A stretch of DNA of 50,310 nucleotides from Cladosporium sp. IMV 00045. Its lineage: Eukaryota; Ascomycota; Dothideomycetes; Cladosporiales; Cladosporiaceae. The stretch lies in the NCBI GenBank assembly GCA_001931905.2, contig MSJI02000055.1, forward strand, positions 1 through 50,310. The letters run 5' to 3'. The notes below the pieces were generated by a model, which searched no databases, was not told where the DNA came from, and worked only from the letters and a program-made list of their open reading frames with translations. Shown piece by piece: positions 22,208-32,483 of this stretch. The position numbers and the translations under genes are program-made. Numbering within the stretch: position 1 is the stretch's first letter; every line of letters begins with the position of its first letter.

Positions 22208-22452
22208 AGTGAAGCAAGATGGATGAGCTTCTATAGATATGTTATTCGCGGGGCGTTCCGCTGCCGGTGTCGGGGTATGCGTGCGTGAGCGCTCGGGGTG
22301 AGTCACCGCGCGCGATTTTCTTGTCTGTCTCCTAGACATAGTAGGAAGCCTCAGACAGTTCACAAACTTCTTGTCGTTCGCATCTGTAGTGATGTCTGGT
22401 TGTATTGTCGATATAGACTCGTTCCAGGCCATTATAATCGATGCGATTGTAT

Positions 22453-22582
22453 ATTCTGGCGATTCCAGGAACAGGTGTTGAAAACCAGGTATCCCGTCCG
22501 CTCTGCCATACATAAGCACTGAACCGGGCGACTAGTACTAGAGTGGGTGACCATCTGGGAATCCCGCCTGTTGTGTGTTTTT
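22453..22582 (+). pseudogene. 5S rRNA-like element, copy 1
   Basis: From about 22477 the sequence follows ascomycete 5S rRNA: GAAAACC-GGTATCCCGTCCGCTC, then GAACCGGGCG, GAGTGGGTGACCA, GGGAATCCCGCCTGTTGT and the final T run. The first ~25 bases of the canonical gene (ACATACGACCATAG) are not recognisable and are replaced by attctggcgattccagg. Similarity to the copy at 27105 continues upstream (attctgg) and downstream to about 22687 (cctatcattt-gtatgatcg, tatgtg-tcgt), beyond the 5S gene proper. Confidence 0.72.
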
Positions 22583-22687
22583 GCCATTAAATCCTCTTTT
22601 TCTCATGATGTTTTTTTTATGCTAACATACATGTACCTTTCCTATCATTTCGTATGATCGGGCGATGCCAGCCTTATGTGCTCGTCT
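22583..22687 (+). repeat. 3' flank shared by the two 5S-like elements
   Basis: After the 5S-like body, this copy and the one at 27237-27322 share a T/C-rich spacer and then the block CCTATCATTT-gtATGATCG-G-GA-t-CCAG-C-c-TATGTG-TCGT. Shared sequence outside the rRNA body suggests a mobile or duplicated unit rather than two independent 5S genes. Confidence 0.55.
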
Positions 22688-22809
22688 AGGTGAGCCCAAA
22701 CTTCATCCAGTCTCCAGTCTCCAGCTTCCCACTTCAGTCTTCCGCCCGCGATTGCAAGGAAAACTCCATGCCCTCCAAGAAGTCGTGTTCACTCGAGAAT
22801 TCGAAAGTA

Positions 22810-23720
22810 TTAGGGCAGTACAAGACCGGACGGGATCTCATGTGACACGGGATCAACATAACGCCGCTTTACACGGCCATCTGAAAAGATCTGAAGGATG
22901 TCTGCGTGGCCTCGTGCCATCGCGACCTCAGCTGCAGTACTTCCCCTGGTACTTCGGTCATCCGGGTCTGCTCCATGCTTCAAGAGAATTCTCAAGAAGG
23001 CCTTCGACTGTTCTTCAACCCGAGGCGACTCTGTGATCTCAAATAAATCCATTACCACATCCAGCACGGTACCGTACACGGTGTCCATGTTCGGGTCTGC
23101 GCCATTTTACAAGAGCCAAAGTGTCATATCGAGGACTGATAGCGCATGGAGCAATGGAGTTCTTCCCTTTCTGTCAAGAGCATTGACATCTGCTCCGTAC
23201 GCCAGCAAAAGTTCCATGATCTCCGGCTCGGCGCCATCGCGCACGTTCAATGCGAAAACAATTGAGTCTGCTGACGGTGGAAAGCCGTTCGCAAGAAGCA
23301 GCCTCACAATGGCAGTATCACCTCGTTCGATCGCCAGCTCAAGTAAAAATGATAATCGCCCTACCAATCCTGAGCTCTTCCACCAACGATGTCGACAATC
23401 ATCACGATTCTTTCGGGTAAGGCAATGTCCGTAACCCAACATACGGTATGTTCGCACATAGCAACCGCACCATCACTATGGAATTGGACTCGTTCGAGGA
23501 TATCAGAAATGATATCCTATAAGACAAATACCCATTCATACCGAGTGCAGAGATCAAGCAGGTCACTTTGCTAACCAGAAATGCTGCTAGCAAGTCGGCA
23601 TCATTTCTTATCATCAAGTTTACTAAGCCGGAAGATGCAATCAAGATCATCTATGGAGGCCTGCTCTAGCAGGGCGAGCTTTTCCCACCCGAACGATACA
23701 AGCGAGAGTGTCGCTTAAGC
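22810..23720 (-). pseudogene. Ankyrin-repeat protein pseudogene with C-to-T type stops
   Basis: Read on the minus strand. An upstream segment (LALLEQASIDDLDCIFRL, then SDLLDLCTRYEWVFVL, DIISDILERVQFHSDGAVAMCEHTVCWVTDIALPE) is interrupted in frame by TGA (23601-23603), TAG (23571-23573) and TAG (23517-23519). After a frameshift near 23350 the ankyrin part follows: LELAIERGDTAIVRLLLANG, EIMELLLAYGADVNALDRKGRTPLLHAL. A TAA at 23107-23109 interrupts this before NGADPN and a last ankyrin unit (AFLRILLKHGADPDDRSTRGSTAAEVAMARGHADIL). Three of the four stops can be explained by C-to-T change in a CA dinucleotide (CAG or CAA to TAG or TAA). This is the pattern left by repeat-induced point mutation. 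The product would have been a protein-binding ankyrin protein. Confidence 0.75.
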
Positions 23721-24927
23721 AAAGCTCCACGAGTTAGAAAATATGGCCATGTAGGAACTAAGTGTAAGGTAACAACAGCATGTGGCTACTATGCGCAGGA
23801 ACACAATCCTAGGGTTTGCCCATCGAAGGCCGACCGGACGGCGACTAGACGCGTATGAGGCGTGGAAGTAGAATCGCCTGACCCAGAAAAGTGAGCTTGC
23901 TCGGACTAATGAGTATATACGACATGGTCCCAATATTATCCGGTACCAGAGGTTCCACCAGAGACACAGTTAGTAGTGACAACCGGAACGCTACGGAGGA
24001 GAAGACCATTGAGACTCCCGGTTCAGCTGTCAGAGACGATAACAGCCGGGGAGACCTCTGCATTAGAAAGAGGAAATCAACGGACCGACACCACCGGACT
24101 ATCTCTTGCAACGGCAGACAAAGAGACGAGCTACCAAGAAGCATGCGTGCTTAGAGACCGCAGAGAGTTTCTCACCTATCGAGAAGGGCGCTCGAAGCTC
24201 TCGAGAGCATCACATTGATTCGTACTAACAGCCAGCAAATTGAGATCGACTCTTGACGTAGACTCATGAATCCGAGCAGAACACTAGAGATACCACAGTA
24301 CAATGTTCAAAGATTCAGAGATACAATCATAGCAACACTATTACGAGACGAGAGGGTGATAGAGTACAGAATTCTCGCCATTCTATGGGAGACTGGAAGA
24401 GACCGGACGTCAGGAAGCTGTGTAAAGCGCTCCGACAGGACAGACTCTACCGCAACGGCAGACTTCAATTCAGACTTTCTCGAGAACACTCCTGCGCTCA
24501 ATTCCCTTTTCGACCTCTACAATACGCGATTATTGACCCCTTGCCTCATGCTCAATCTTTGATTCTGGATCTCCAATTCCCAAACAAGACATGCTAGTCG
24601 CATGAGTTGCATGGTAGCATTCCTGGAAAGCGGCAAACCTGCACTGACAGCCATACGGGCCCCAACACGGAGTAGGAGAGTATAAGTAGTAACGCAGCGA
24701 TAAGATACTTCTGAGATACTAGCGTGACTATCAATGTTGAACGTTACGTTGAATGTTCTGCTTCGTTATAACAATATAATAATCATTTCGATGATCCGGA
24801 GAACATGTTGCATGATCGCCAGGCTCCTCATGACCCCGGTTGCGCGGAGTGCAGGCCCTTCCGTAACAGCCCTTTTTGTTCCATACCGTAGTCTCAATCT
24901 GGCAGCGCTATTTCCTTGTCCTCATAC
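23721..24927. other. Gene-free repeat-compartment DNA
   Basis: Contains two short plus-strand frames (23976-24218 and 24266-24562) with protein-like but unrecognised content (for example LRDERVIEYRILAILWETGRD). They may be decayed exons of one former gene. Nothing is firm enough to annotate as coding. Confidence 0.35.
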
Positions 24928-25362
24928 CTAGTCTTTCTTCCAAGCCGTGCACTTCTTCTTATTCCAGTCCCACTTCTGGCAATTCTTCTTGTCTTGATCA
25001 TCGCAGCAGTCGTTGTTGTTGTCCCACTTGTTACACCACGCATGCGGCTTCCAAGCCGTACACTTCTTCTTGTCCCAGTCCCACTTCTGGCAGCCTTCCT
25101 TATCCTGATCATCGCAGCAGTCGTTGTTGTTGTCCCACTTGTTACACCACGCATGCGGCTTCCAAGCCGTGCACTTCTTCTTATCCCAGTCCCACTTAGT
25201 GCACCCTTCTTTGTTGCTGTCGATGCAACATCCTTTGCTTGAATCCCACTTGGTACACCACGAGCTTCTTGTATCTAGGACACCAGAAGCATCGGCTATG
25301 GGACTGGCTGACACAGCTGCTACCGCCGAGAAGGTATAGGACAAAATCTGAAATAGATGCAT
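24928..25362 (-). CDS. Small secreted protein with three 37-residue Cys/Trp repeats (effector-like)
   Basis: Intact, intronless, 144 residues. Residues 1-20 form a signal peptide (LSYTFSAVAAVSAS). The mature protein is almost wholly three tandem units starting at C36, C73 and C110, each C-x8-CC-x7-C-x9-C-x8 (37 residues). Each unit contains KWD after the first Cys, KWDW before KKKC, and TAWK after the last Cys. Units 2 and 3 are nearly identical at the DNA level (111-bp period), so the array expanded recently. There are 15 cysteines, an odd number, so one is free or pairs between molecules. High Lys, Asp and Trp content is striking. I know no named family with this repeat. Small size, signal peptide, high Cys and a decayed repeat-rich neighbourhood are the usual marks of a fungal effector or antimicrobial peptide precursor. 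Start at 25362 is the only ATG giving the signal peptide. Confidence 0.82.
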   Translation of the reverse strand: MHLFQILSYTFSAVAAVSASPIADASGVLDTRSSWCTKWDSSKGCCIDSNKEGCTKWDWDKKKCTAWKPHAWCNKWDNNNDCCDDQDKEGCQKWDWDKKKCTAWKPHAWCNKWDNNNDCCDDQDKKNCQKWDWNKKKCTAWKKD

Positions 25363-27104
25363 GTTTGGGGTATTGTCAAGGGTACGAATGTGTTGGTCGT
25401 CCGCTCGATAGGCTACTTGAGGGAAGAGAACCTGAGAAAAGCAAGGATGTCTGGCTATACATATACCCTTCCTGACGATTCTAGGCCCTCCTTCGCAAGG
25501 GATTTGTCACGAGAGCTTATATCGAACAAGATAGCTCATTGTATAAATAGACTAAGCTTGGATAGAATATCATACATTGTAGACAATGGAGCCAAAGCTA
25601 GCCGCCGTCCTCTATGAATCTAAGAATAGCTATATTCCCAAGCATTTCTGAAAGGTTCATCCAGGAGAGTTGTCACGTTAATTTGGTTCAGAACCATAAT
25701 CCATGGTTTGGGAGCTCTTCTCGGAGAGTGTCCGAACGTAAGTACGAAAGCAACTTTAATGTAATCCTGATAGAGGAGTCATCTCGAAGCTACAATTGAC
25801 AATGGTCGAACTACTAGTTGCGAGCTAGAATGCAAGATCCATGGTACCGCTAGCGCGACATCACATCATATCGCTATATACTGGATGTTACAACACTACG
25901 ATTCGTACAAAGCGAGGCTACGCATACCTTAGAATAGATATACTCCAGTACAATTCAGCATTCACTAGAGCAGTCCCCATTAGGATGCCAGCTCTATCTA
26001 GCGTACCAAATGCATTCGGTTCAACTAGCTAAGCGCCTAGTAACAACTCTTTCGAGAAACCCATAATGACACATAATATTGGATACGATTGATCTTTATA
26101 CGTAGAAGTAACGTCATTGTGGTAAATCTTCCTGCTTCGAGCTAGATGTAGTTGAGAACACTTGCGGCCTCGTGATCAGGTCCCGAAGGGAACCTTAAGA
26201 CTAGGAATTCAATATCAAGTCACTATACATGCGAAGCTTTTAACGATCACTTCCCCGCAGCAAAGATCGTCGCGCGAATCAATCTATCAATGTATATCGA
26301 TATAACCGAATGAACTGCTTTAGGCACTTAGGCAAAGGATACTATCTCCGTTCTTAGGCCACTCTCTAGCATATAGAGAGTTGACGCAACGTTCAAGCCA
26401 CGTTAAAAGCGATGTTAAAAATAGATCAACTTTGCAGTCTGTCTCGATGTCGAGATAGGGATAGCATGTTTCCAATAAGGTTGCTTGCGAACTTCTATGA
26501 TGCTTTAGTAGCGAAAGCATGTTTAGGTGGGAGAACTACTTAGATCGGAATGCCTATCATAATAGATCACGTGGTACTAATGTGGGCCACGTCAGCACAC
26601 TGTCTATTGTTTACGTACAAAAGTTAAACTGTCTATCGTCTTTATCAACTTTAAATGGCCACGGTGGTGTGGTACTGTGGCGCTTAAGCAATTGAAAAAC
26701 TATCGCGTAAGTTACAAGGCGACCCGCCGTAGTGTTTGGGGAAAAACCATAATCACTAATGCGTCGAGATGTATTATACACCATGCCTTTGCGACATTTA
26801 TTTTCACCCAAGTCAAGCATTATGCCTACAGTTGTTCCATCAGCTCTGCTAACAGCCGACTTGGTTTGATGTTGGCGATAATCTGAGGCGCGTAGTCATC
26901 GTGATTAGCAACAGGAGATACCTCTGGTGGCATTTGTCATATGCCGGTCGAGCTGTTTATCCTTTTATGCTGAACTAATCTACTTACGAAATGGCCGGAA
27001 GATTCTAACAACAGGTCACATAGTGATTTAATTATCTTCGCCTGCAACTCACCCTGATACAAGTTCTCTAATTTACATGTGCGCAGTCTCCTATGATGTG
27101 AAGC
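25363..27104. other. Gene-free repeat-compartment DNA
   Basis: About 1.7 kb of A/T-leaning sequence with frequent stops in all frames. No gene, tRNA or clear terminal repeat is visible. The left ~150 bases should be the promoter of the effector-like gene. Confidence 0.4.
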
Positions 27105-27236
27105 ATTCTGGAAGCTGTTCCGGGATTCAGCATTGAGAACCGGGCATCCCGTCCGCTCTGCTATACACAAGTACTGAACCGGGCACCTAACCAGAGTGGG
27201 TGACCATTTGGGAATCCCGCCTGTTGTATGTTTTTG
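27105..27236 (+). pseudogene. 5S rRNA-like element, copy 2
   Basis: From about 27135 it follows 5S rRNA: GAGAACCGGGCATCCCGTCCGCTC, AAGTACTGAACCGGGCACC, AGAGTGGGTGACCA, GGGAATCCCGCCTGTTGTATG and a T run. As in copy 1 the canonical first ~25 bases are missing and are replaced by attctgg-containing sequence shared with copy 1. The internal control region looks near complete, so weak Pol III transcription cannot be excluded. Confidence 0.72.
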
Positions 27237-27322
27237 CCAGACCTCCTTCCTTTTGCTTCTTTTGCAAATCTGCCCTATCATTTAGAATGATCGAGTGACT
27301 CCAGTCGCTCTATGTGTTCGTG
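27237..27322 (+). repeat. 3' flank shared by the two 5S-like elements
   Basis: Partner of 22583-22687: a T/C-rich spacer, then CCTATCATTT-AGAATGATCGAGTGACTCCAG and CTCTATGTG-TCGTGT. Similarity ends near 27322. Confidence 0.55.
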
Positions 27323-27959
27323 TCAATTTCCGCTGAGCAGTGGAAATATGAGCAAATTTGATCAATGCTGATAGTTCGCCAATTTTTGGTTCAACGATTA
27401 ATAGCAATTACTCCTTGCTCACATGATTCTGTCATATGATGAGTTTGGTGATAAATCTTTGATTACAATAATTCGACGCCAACAACAGGACACACGTTAG
27501 AAGATCAGTGGGATCGACCTCAACCACATTTCCAGAAGCCTTAAATTCCTCGAAAGACAAAATCAAACTCGCCTCGATCTGTCCAGTTCTATGCGCATTC
27601 TCGACGATAGATATCTCTTTATAATGATAGGACTATGTGATTGTTGGAAATGCACCACGCGATTGGCATTGTGAATGATCGCTCTTACACTTTAGGGATG
27701 CACATACGAGAACCCTCGATTCGCAATGAAGGAGATCTAAGCAGTGCTGATAAAGACGCCGGGTAAGCATAACGGACTGCGTCTCGTCGATCGTTATACA
27801 TGTAAATCGAGAAGACCCTTCTTCCAGATGACATGATATGTGGCAACATGTGGAAGCATCCCAAGGAAAATCTGCCAATAGCCTTGCGATACCAAACCAA
27901 TTCGGACCTTGAAGTCAATTCGCCAACTTCACCGCTCGTCCATCGATTGCCCTGACAGC
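27323..27959. other. Gene-free stretch downstream of the transporter gene
   Basis: Right border of the repeat compartment. It should contain the 3' UTR of the minus-strand transporter gene. No gene supported. Confidence 0.4.
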
Positions 27960-29240
27960 TCATACCATCACTCCCGGATTTTCCACCCTTCTCCTCGCAG
28001 TTCCAATGCCATCATTTCCACCCTCCTGGTTCTCGCCAAGCCAAGGCTTCCTCGCCTCACCAAGTACGCCTTCCGTGCCAAAGTACACGAAGTGACCGAG
28101 CATGATCAGCACGAAAGCAATCGGGTACATGAAGTGGATGCTCAGGCCAAACACCTTTACACCAACGACCACGCCCCAGAAGTTGCCGGTCAGGAGACCA
28201 ATGTTGAAGAAAGCGGCAGAAGCCATGCGGAACACGATCGGTGCGCCAGAGTAGAAGATCGTCAGGATCAGGGTGTAGCCGGTGAGATAGCCGCCTACGG
28301 CCGAGTTCCAGGTCGCTGTGCGGAAAGATGCGCGGTCGAAGATGGCGGCCTGCACGCCGTTGATAGGAATGGCCCAGAAGGAAAGCTGGCCCAGGACTTC
28401 GTACAATGGACGCTTGGAAACGAGGAATTCTTCGAAGACGTTGGTGAAACCGTAGAAGCTGGCGCCGAGCAATGCGAACAAGTCACCTTTAACGGCATCG
28501 GCTGCCTGACCACCGTTCGAGCCTGTGATGTGATCCGAAGCGACGAGGATTCCTAGACCACCGCAGCAGATGAGGATACCAGCATACTGTGCGATGTGGT
28601 AGCGCACCTTGAGGAAGATAAGTGAGATCAGCACGACCACGGCAATGGCCCAGAAATTGATGAGCTGGGCGGAGAGAATAGTGGTGTAGCGATAAGCGAG
28701 GACGGTGAAGTAGTTGCCTTCGACGTCGCAGAACGCAAGGATGAAGTAACGCCAGCCGTCCTTCCAGATGAGCTTGCACCAGCCCTTGAATCCGTACTTG
28801 TACAGGGTGTAGGAGGTATAGATCAGAGACAGCAGGATATAGTTGAAAAGAGTCTGGAAAGCCGGGATGCTGGTGCCTTCGTTCGCGAGAAGCGATGAGA
28901 GGGTGTTTGTTCCAGTGATTGCAACAGCCAGCGCTTGCGAGATGAGAAGAACAATGTAGAACTGACGAGAGCGCAAGAAGGCGAAGCGTCCGGGTTTGGA
29001 TGCCTCGAATGCCGCGACAGTGTTGGCCGGTGCATCGTCACCATTCTCGTTGTTCGAGCTGGAGTTGATGAGTTCAACGGCACCGTGTTGCGCTTCTCCA
29101 GAAGAGTTGCCGACAGACGATCTGGAAGAGCCTTTCGGTTGAACAGAGAAGTGCTCGACTACCGGCTCAGCGTGGTCGATATTATCATAGCCTTCCTGAG
29201 ACCTTCGCGAAGGCGCGACCTCCGTGGCGTGAGCCGACAT
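27960..29240 (-). CDS. SLC35F-type solute/nucleotide-sugar transporter family protein
   Basis: Single exon, 426 residues, minus strand. A polar N-terminal tail of ~90 residues is followed by about ten transmembrane helices in the drug/metabolite transporter layout. Helix 1 is FYIVLLISQALAVAITGTNTLSSLL, and family-typical blocks include FCDVEGNYFTVLAYRYTTILSAQLINFWAI, GDLFALLGASFYGFTNVFEEFLVSKRP and the QLSFWAIPINGVQAAIFDR region. This is the SLC35F1/F2/F6 (DUF914) group. The substrate is not known for fungal members; location is probably an endomembrane such as the Golgi or vacuole. The C-terminal tail is short and basic. The ATG at 29240 is the first in frame. Neighbour on the left is the repeat compartment, on the right a DUF3659 gene in the same orientation. 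Confidence 0.9.
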   Translation of the reverse strand: MSAHATEVAPSRRSQEGYDNIDHAEPVVEHFSVQPKGSSRSSVGNSSGEAQHGAVELINSSSNNENGDDAPANTVAAFEASKPGRFAFLRSRQFYIVLLISQALAVAITGTNTLSSLLANEGTSIPAFQTLFNYILLSLIYTSYTLYKYGFKGWCKLIWKDGWRYFILAFCDVEGNYFTVLAYRYTTILSAQLINFWAIAVVVLISLIFLKVRYHIAQYAGILICCGGLGILVASDHITGSNGGQAADAVKGDLFALLGASFYGFTNVFEEFLVSKRPLYEVLGQLSFWAIPINGVQAAIFDRASFRTATWNSAVGGYLTGYTLILTIFYSGAPIVFRMASAAFFNIGLLTGNFWGVVVGVKVFGLSIHFMYPIAFVLIMLGHFVYFGTEGVLGEARKPWLGENQEGGNDGIGTARRRVENPGVMV

Positions 29241-30108
29241 GATTCCAACAAAAAAGCGAGCAGTCAGACGTCCAAACTTGTAGCTGCAATGCCGAGGCTG
29301 TAAACATCAGAGATGGGAGTCTTTTCGGATGATAGCGAGCGCAAAGACTCCAGGAAGTCGCTCGCAGTCGTTGATCGATCACAGCATTGGCTGTCGTTTT
29401 ACAGAGCAACAAAAGGCGCAAAAGATAGCCAGATGCAATATATAGAGACCTCTGAGAAAAAACGTCTTCGAGCTGCTGACCCTTGGCGGGCAGTTGTGCT
29501 GGTGAAGTGGGGCGTAAGTTTTGGTTAGTTCGGTTGACGAGTCCAATGTGGTTTAGGCCTTGCGTCCAGGCATTTCTAGCGCCGCATCTTGCATGTCGTT
29601 GACTGCCGGCACGTGTCTGGACAGTTAGAGATCCACAAGAGTTGATATTGGTAGTATTTACCTATGCAACATCGATATTATTCGGGGTTCCAGTCGTGTG
29701 CAGTGAGCATGATAGTAGGATCTCGGTTAAGTAGCGCGATACAGTCGAGATTAGCGAACTTCAAGCGTCTACCAAGTTTCTTGTCACGAACAAGCGTAGG
29801 GCAATCAGAACGCGAGCCCCAACCCTAACCCTAACGTGTCATTCCGTCCTTCCCAATACCTTTCAAGTATCGCCAAATCGAGATGAAGATATATCAAGAC
29901 TTGATGAACAATGATGAATGTGAGAATAATCATGGATAATACAAAATTCATGGAAATGTGCATCGGAGTTGATTACGCATCAAATCTTCTTCCGCTCTTA
30001 GAGATGTGTTTACCGTACGTGTAAGAAAGATGGGAATATAAGACGAAATAACATGAAACGTTCACCAGCCGGACAAAACAAATAAAAAGAATGGCAATTT
30101 CACACTCA
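29241..30108. other. Intergenic region with a telomere-like repeat
   Basis: Lies between the start of the transporter gene and the 3' end of the DUF3659 gene, both on the minus strand. It contains the transporter promoter and, at 29821-29835, a short telomere-type repeat. No gene supported. Confidence 0.5.
29821..29835 (+). repeat. Short interstitial telomere-type repeat
   Basis: The sequence aaccctaaccctaac is two and a half units of the fungal telomere repeat CCCTAA. It could be a chance occurrence, a repair scar, or a transcription-factor site of the telo-box kind. Confidence 0.6.
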
Positions 30109-32483
30109 TCACTTCTTCCTGCCAAAAAGCTCCTTCATGCCCTTCTTCTTCTTCTCTGGCTTCTTCTCCTCGCCAAGTTCTTTCACAGTGATGTCTGCAT
30201 CCTTCTCAGCTGCAGTTTTGCCTGCATGAGAAAAGACCTTCCGCGGCTTCGCACCAGCGCCCGTGTTGGCAATCTTGACGCCGTGAGAGTCGGCAGGGCC
30301 CTTGGCATCTCCAGCTAAACTTCCTCTGTCTGACTCGGGAGGCGTGTTTTCTAGGCGAGCTATGTCAGCATTGCCACTGGCAGAGTCACACATGTTTGAT
30401 GATACTTACCATGACTGCTGAGCGGACTTCGAACCATCGGTGTCGAATTTGGAACACGAGACTTCATTGGTGGTGCATGCGGGTTCATGCCCACCGTGCC
30501 AAATGCTGGCGATGACGGGAGGCCCGATGTTGTCAGGCGACGAACGGGCATACCAGACAATGGCGCGCCCATGAACGCGTTTCCGCCGGGCATACCGTTG
30601 GCAAAGCCACGACCCGGGAAGGAAGGGAGAGGAGGTTTCTTGACACGGTTTGAAATCGTGTGCAAGCCCGCTGGTGGAGCATTTGCTGGTGCTGGGATGC
30701 CATTGAGAGACGCCATGGCTGATTTCATAGGCTCCACTGGGTCTTTGGAGACAGTTGAGGTTGACAGCTTCCCAGCAGACATGGGTGCTCGCTCGCTGAT
30801 GCTGCGATTTAGAGACTGCGCTGGAGTAGCTTTGCCAGCTGGAGCCTCTGTCTCAGCATTCCTTGGTAATTGCGCATTGTGAACACTTTCATCAGGATGG
30901 TCAAGCTCTTGCTTCACTGCGATCTCTGTTGCCTTTGGAGCAGCCTTGTATTGCGCTCGCCTGGCATTTTCCACTTGACAATCCAGTTGCTTTTTCGTGG
31001 AAAGAAGCTCATTTGTGGATTTGGAGCAATCATCAGCACCATTGCCGTGATGTCCTTCTTCAGATGTGTGCGAACTATTGTCAGACAATAGTATCTCGGC
31101 GGTACCATCGGACTCAGGCACTGATGGCAGGCTCTCTGTGTGTCCGACACCGCTCGCCATACGGCGCAGAGTGGGAGGCTTGTGGTGCACGCTGTCATGC
31201 ACGTTATCTTGCTGTTGTGGGACATCAGGTCCCTCAAGACGATTATCTGTGCGTAGCGCTGAGCGGTCATCCTGACCAGAAGCGCCGTGATAGCCTCCCG
31301 GAGATGTCTTCGTCGGGGAAGACGAGGACGAGTCCATCTGGTCAGAGCTTTGCGCGGGTAGCCTGAGGTCTTGCTGTGAGGCATTCCGCGGCTCGCTGGC
31401 GAACCCACGTGATTCCATGGGCAGAGTGGCCTGGGGAAGAGGCGGGACTGGCGACTCATGTTGGATGTTCCTGACATCGTTGGCCCTAGGCGTAAATGGT
31501 CGTAGAATAGGTTCTTGGATTGTGTCTGAGAGTGAGCGAACCCTGCCAACAGTTCGTCCATACTCGTCCAGAACGTTACCAAAAGCATCAGCCCTTTGCC
31601 GGACACAGTCGATGATGTCTCCCTCATACAACTCTGCGATAGGGTCGCCTTCTTCGTCTAGGATGAGCCCACGCTTGTTGACTTTGAGCCCACATAGGAA
31701 ATCGAGGGAGGATGCAATCCCATCGCTGCCGAAACCGTGTGCAGCACTCGCTGTGGGAGATGTGGGAGAGCGAGGGTGGAAGGGTGGCGAGCTTGGCTGT
31801 GCACCATGGGTCGGCGACGCTTGTCCGAACCAGTCAAAAGGCTGTCTTGCATTAGGTGGAGCTGAGTTGCGTGAGCGTGGTCCTGTGGAAGTAGATTGCA
31901 AGATCGGGCCAGGTGAGCTGCTACGTGGGAGCACGGGACGTGACACTCGCTCTGATCTAGATTGCAAAGCTTGCGGTGGCACAGAGCTAGGTCGCATCGG
32001 CATGCGCTGCTGCATTTGGCGTTGGTATCGCCCATCCTGCACTGAATGGCCACGGTCTTCGAAGGCAGGCATATCCGGCGGGAACTGTTCCTCCCGGGCG
32101 AATTGATCATGCTCTTTTTTGTTTCGATGCATGCTTGGTGTCCGAGAGTGCTTTTGGGGAGCTTGCGTGCCAGAGCCGTAACCGGATTCGCCGCATGACT
32201 GGGGATCGATATCACCGTGCAGGTGTTCGTCGAATCTCGAATGGAATTCCTCTCCATGATAGCCAGTAGCACGAGGGAGCTCATCGTTTTGATTGAATTG
32301 TCTTGGTGGATGTGTGGGTACTGGAACTTCATGGACAGCCTTCTGAGACGGAGGCGCACCGTTTCTGCCCCTCGAAGAGGCTTGTTTTGCTGGCGTCGGT
32401 TTCGGAGTCTCAGCTGAGGACTTGGCTTCTTCGTCTTTGGCCGCCTTCTTCGCTTTCGACTTGTTCCTCGAGAATAAGGCCAT
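30109..32483 (-). CDS. DUF3659 / LEA-like low-complexity protein
   Basis: Exons 32483-30410 and 30350-30109 (59-nt intron, donor GTAAGT) give 771 residues. Two acceptors seven bases apart keep the frame. I chose the distal one because the branch motif CTGAC lies only a few bases before the proximal AG. Most of the protein is disordered (Ser, Pro, Gln, Arg). Residues ~262-318 form one DUF3659-type unit: LKVNKRGLILDEEGDPIAELYEGD, then ADAFGNVLDEYGRTVGRV. Such units occur in many copies in fungal LEA-like proteins; here only one is seen. The C-terminus is Lys/Glu-rich and ends KKKKGMKELFGRKK, matching the basic N-terminus MALFSRNKSKAKKAAK. The role is unknown; desiccation or stress protection is only suggested by the family name. 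Confidence 0.8.

Noticed and set aside
23976..24562. Two plus-strand frames as a possible gene
   Set aside because: Protein-like fragments, but no splice model or domain links them; noted only as possible decayed sequence.
31417..32359. Frames of 229 and 233 codons opposite or alternate to the DUF3659 gene
   Set aside because: Shadows of the first exon; the called frame carries the conserved unit and a clean splice to the basic tail.
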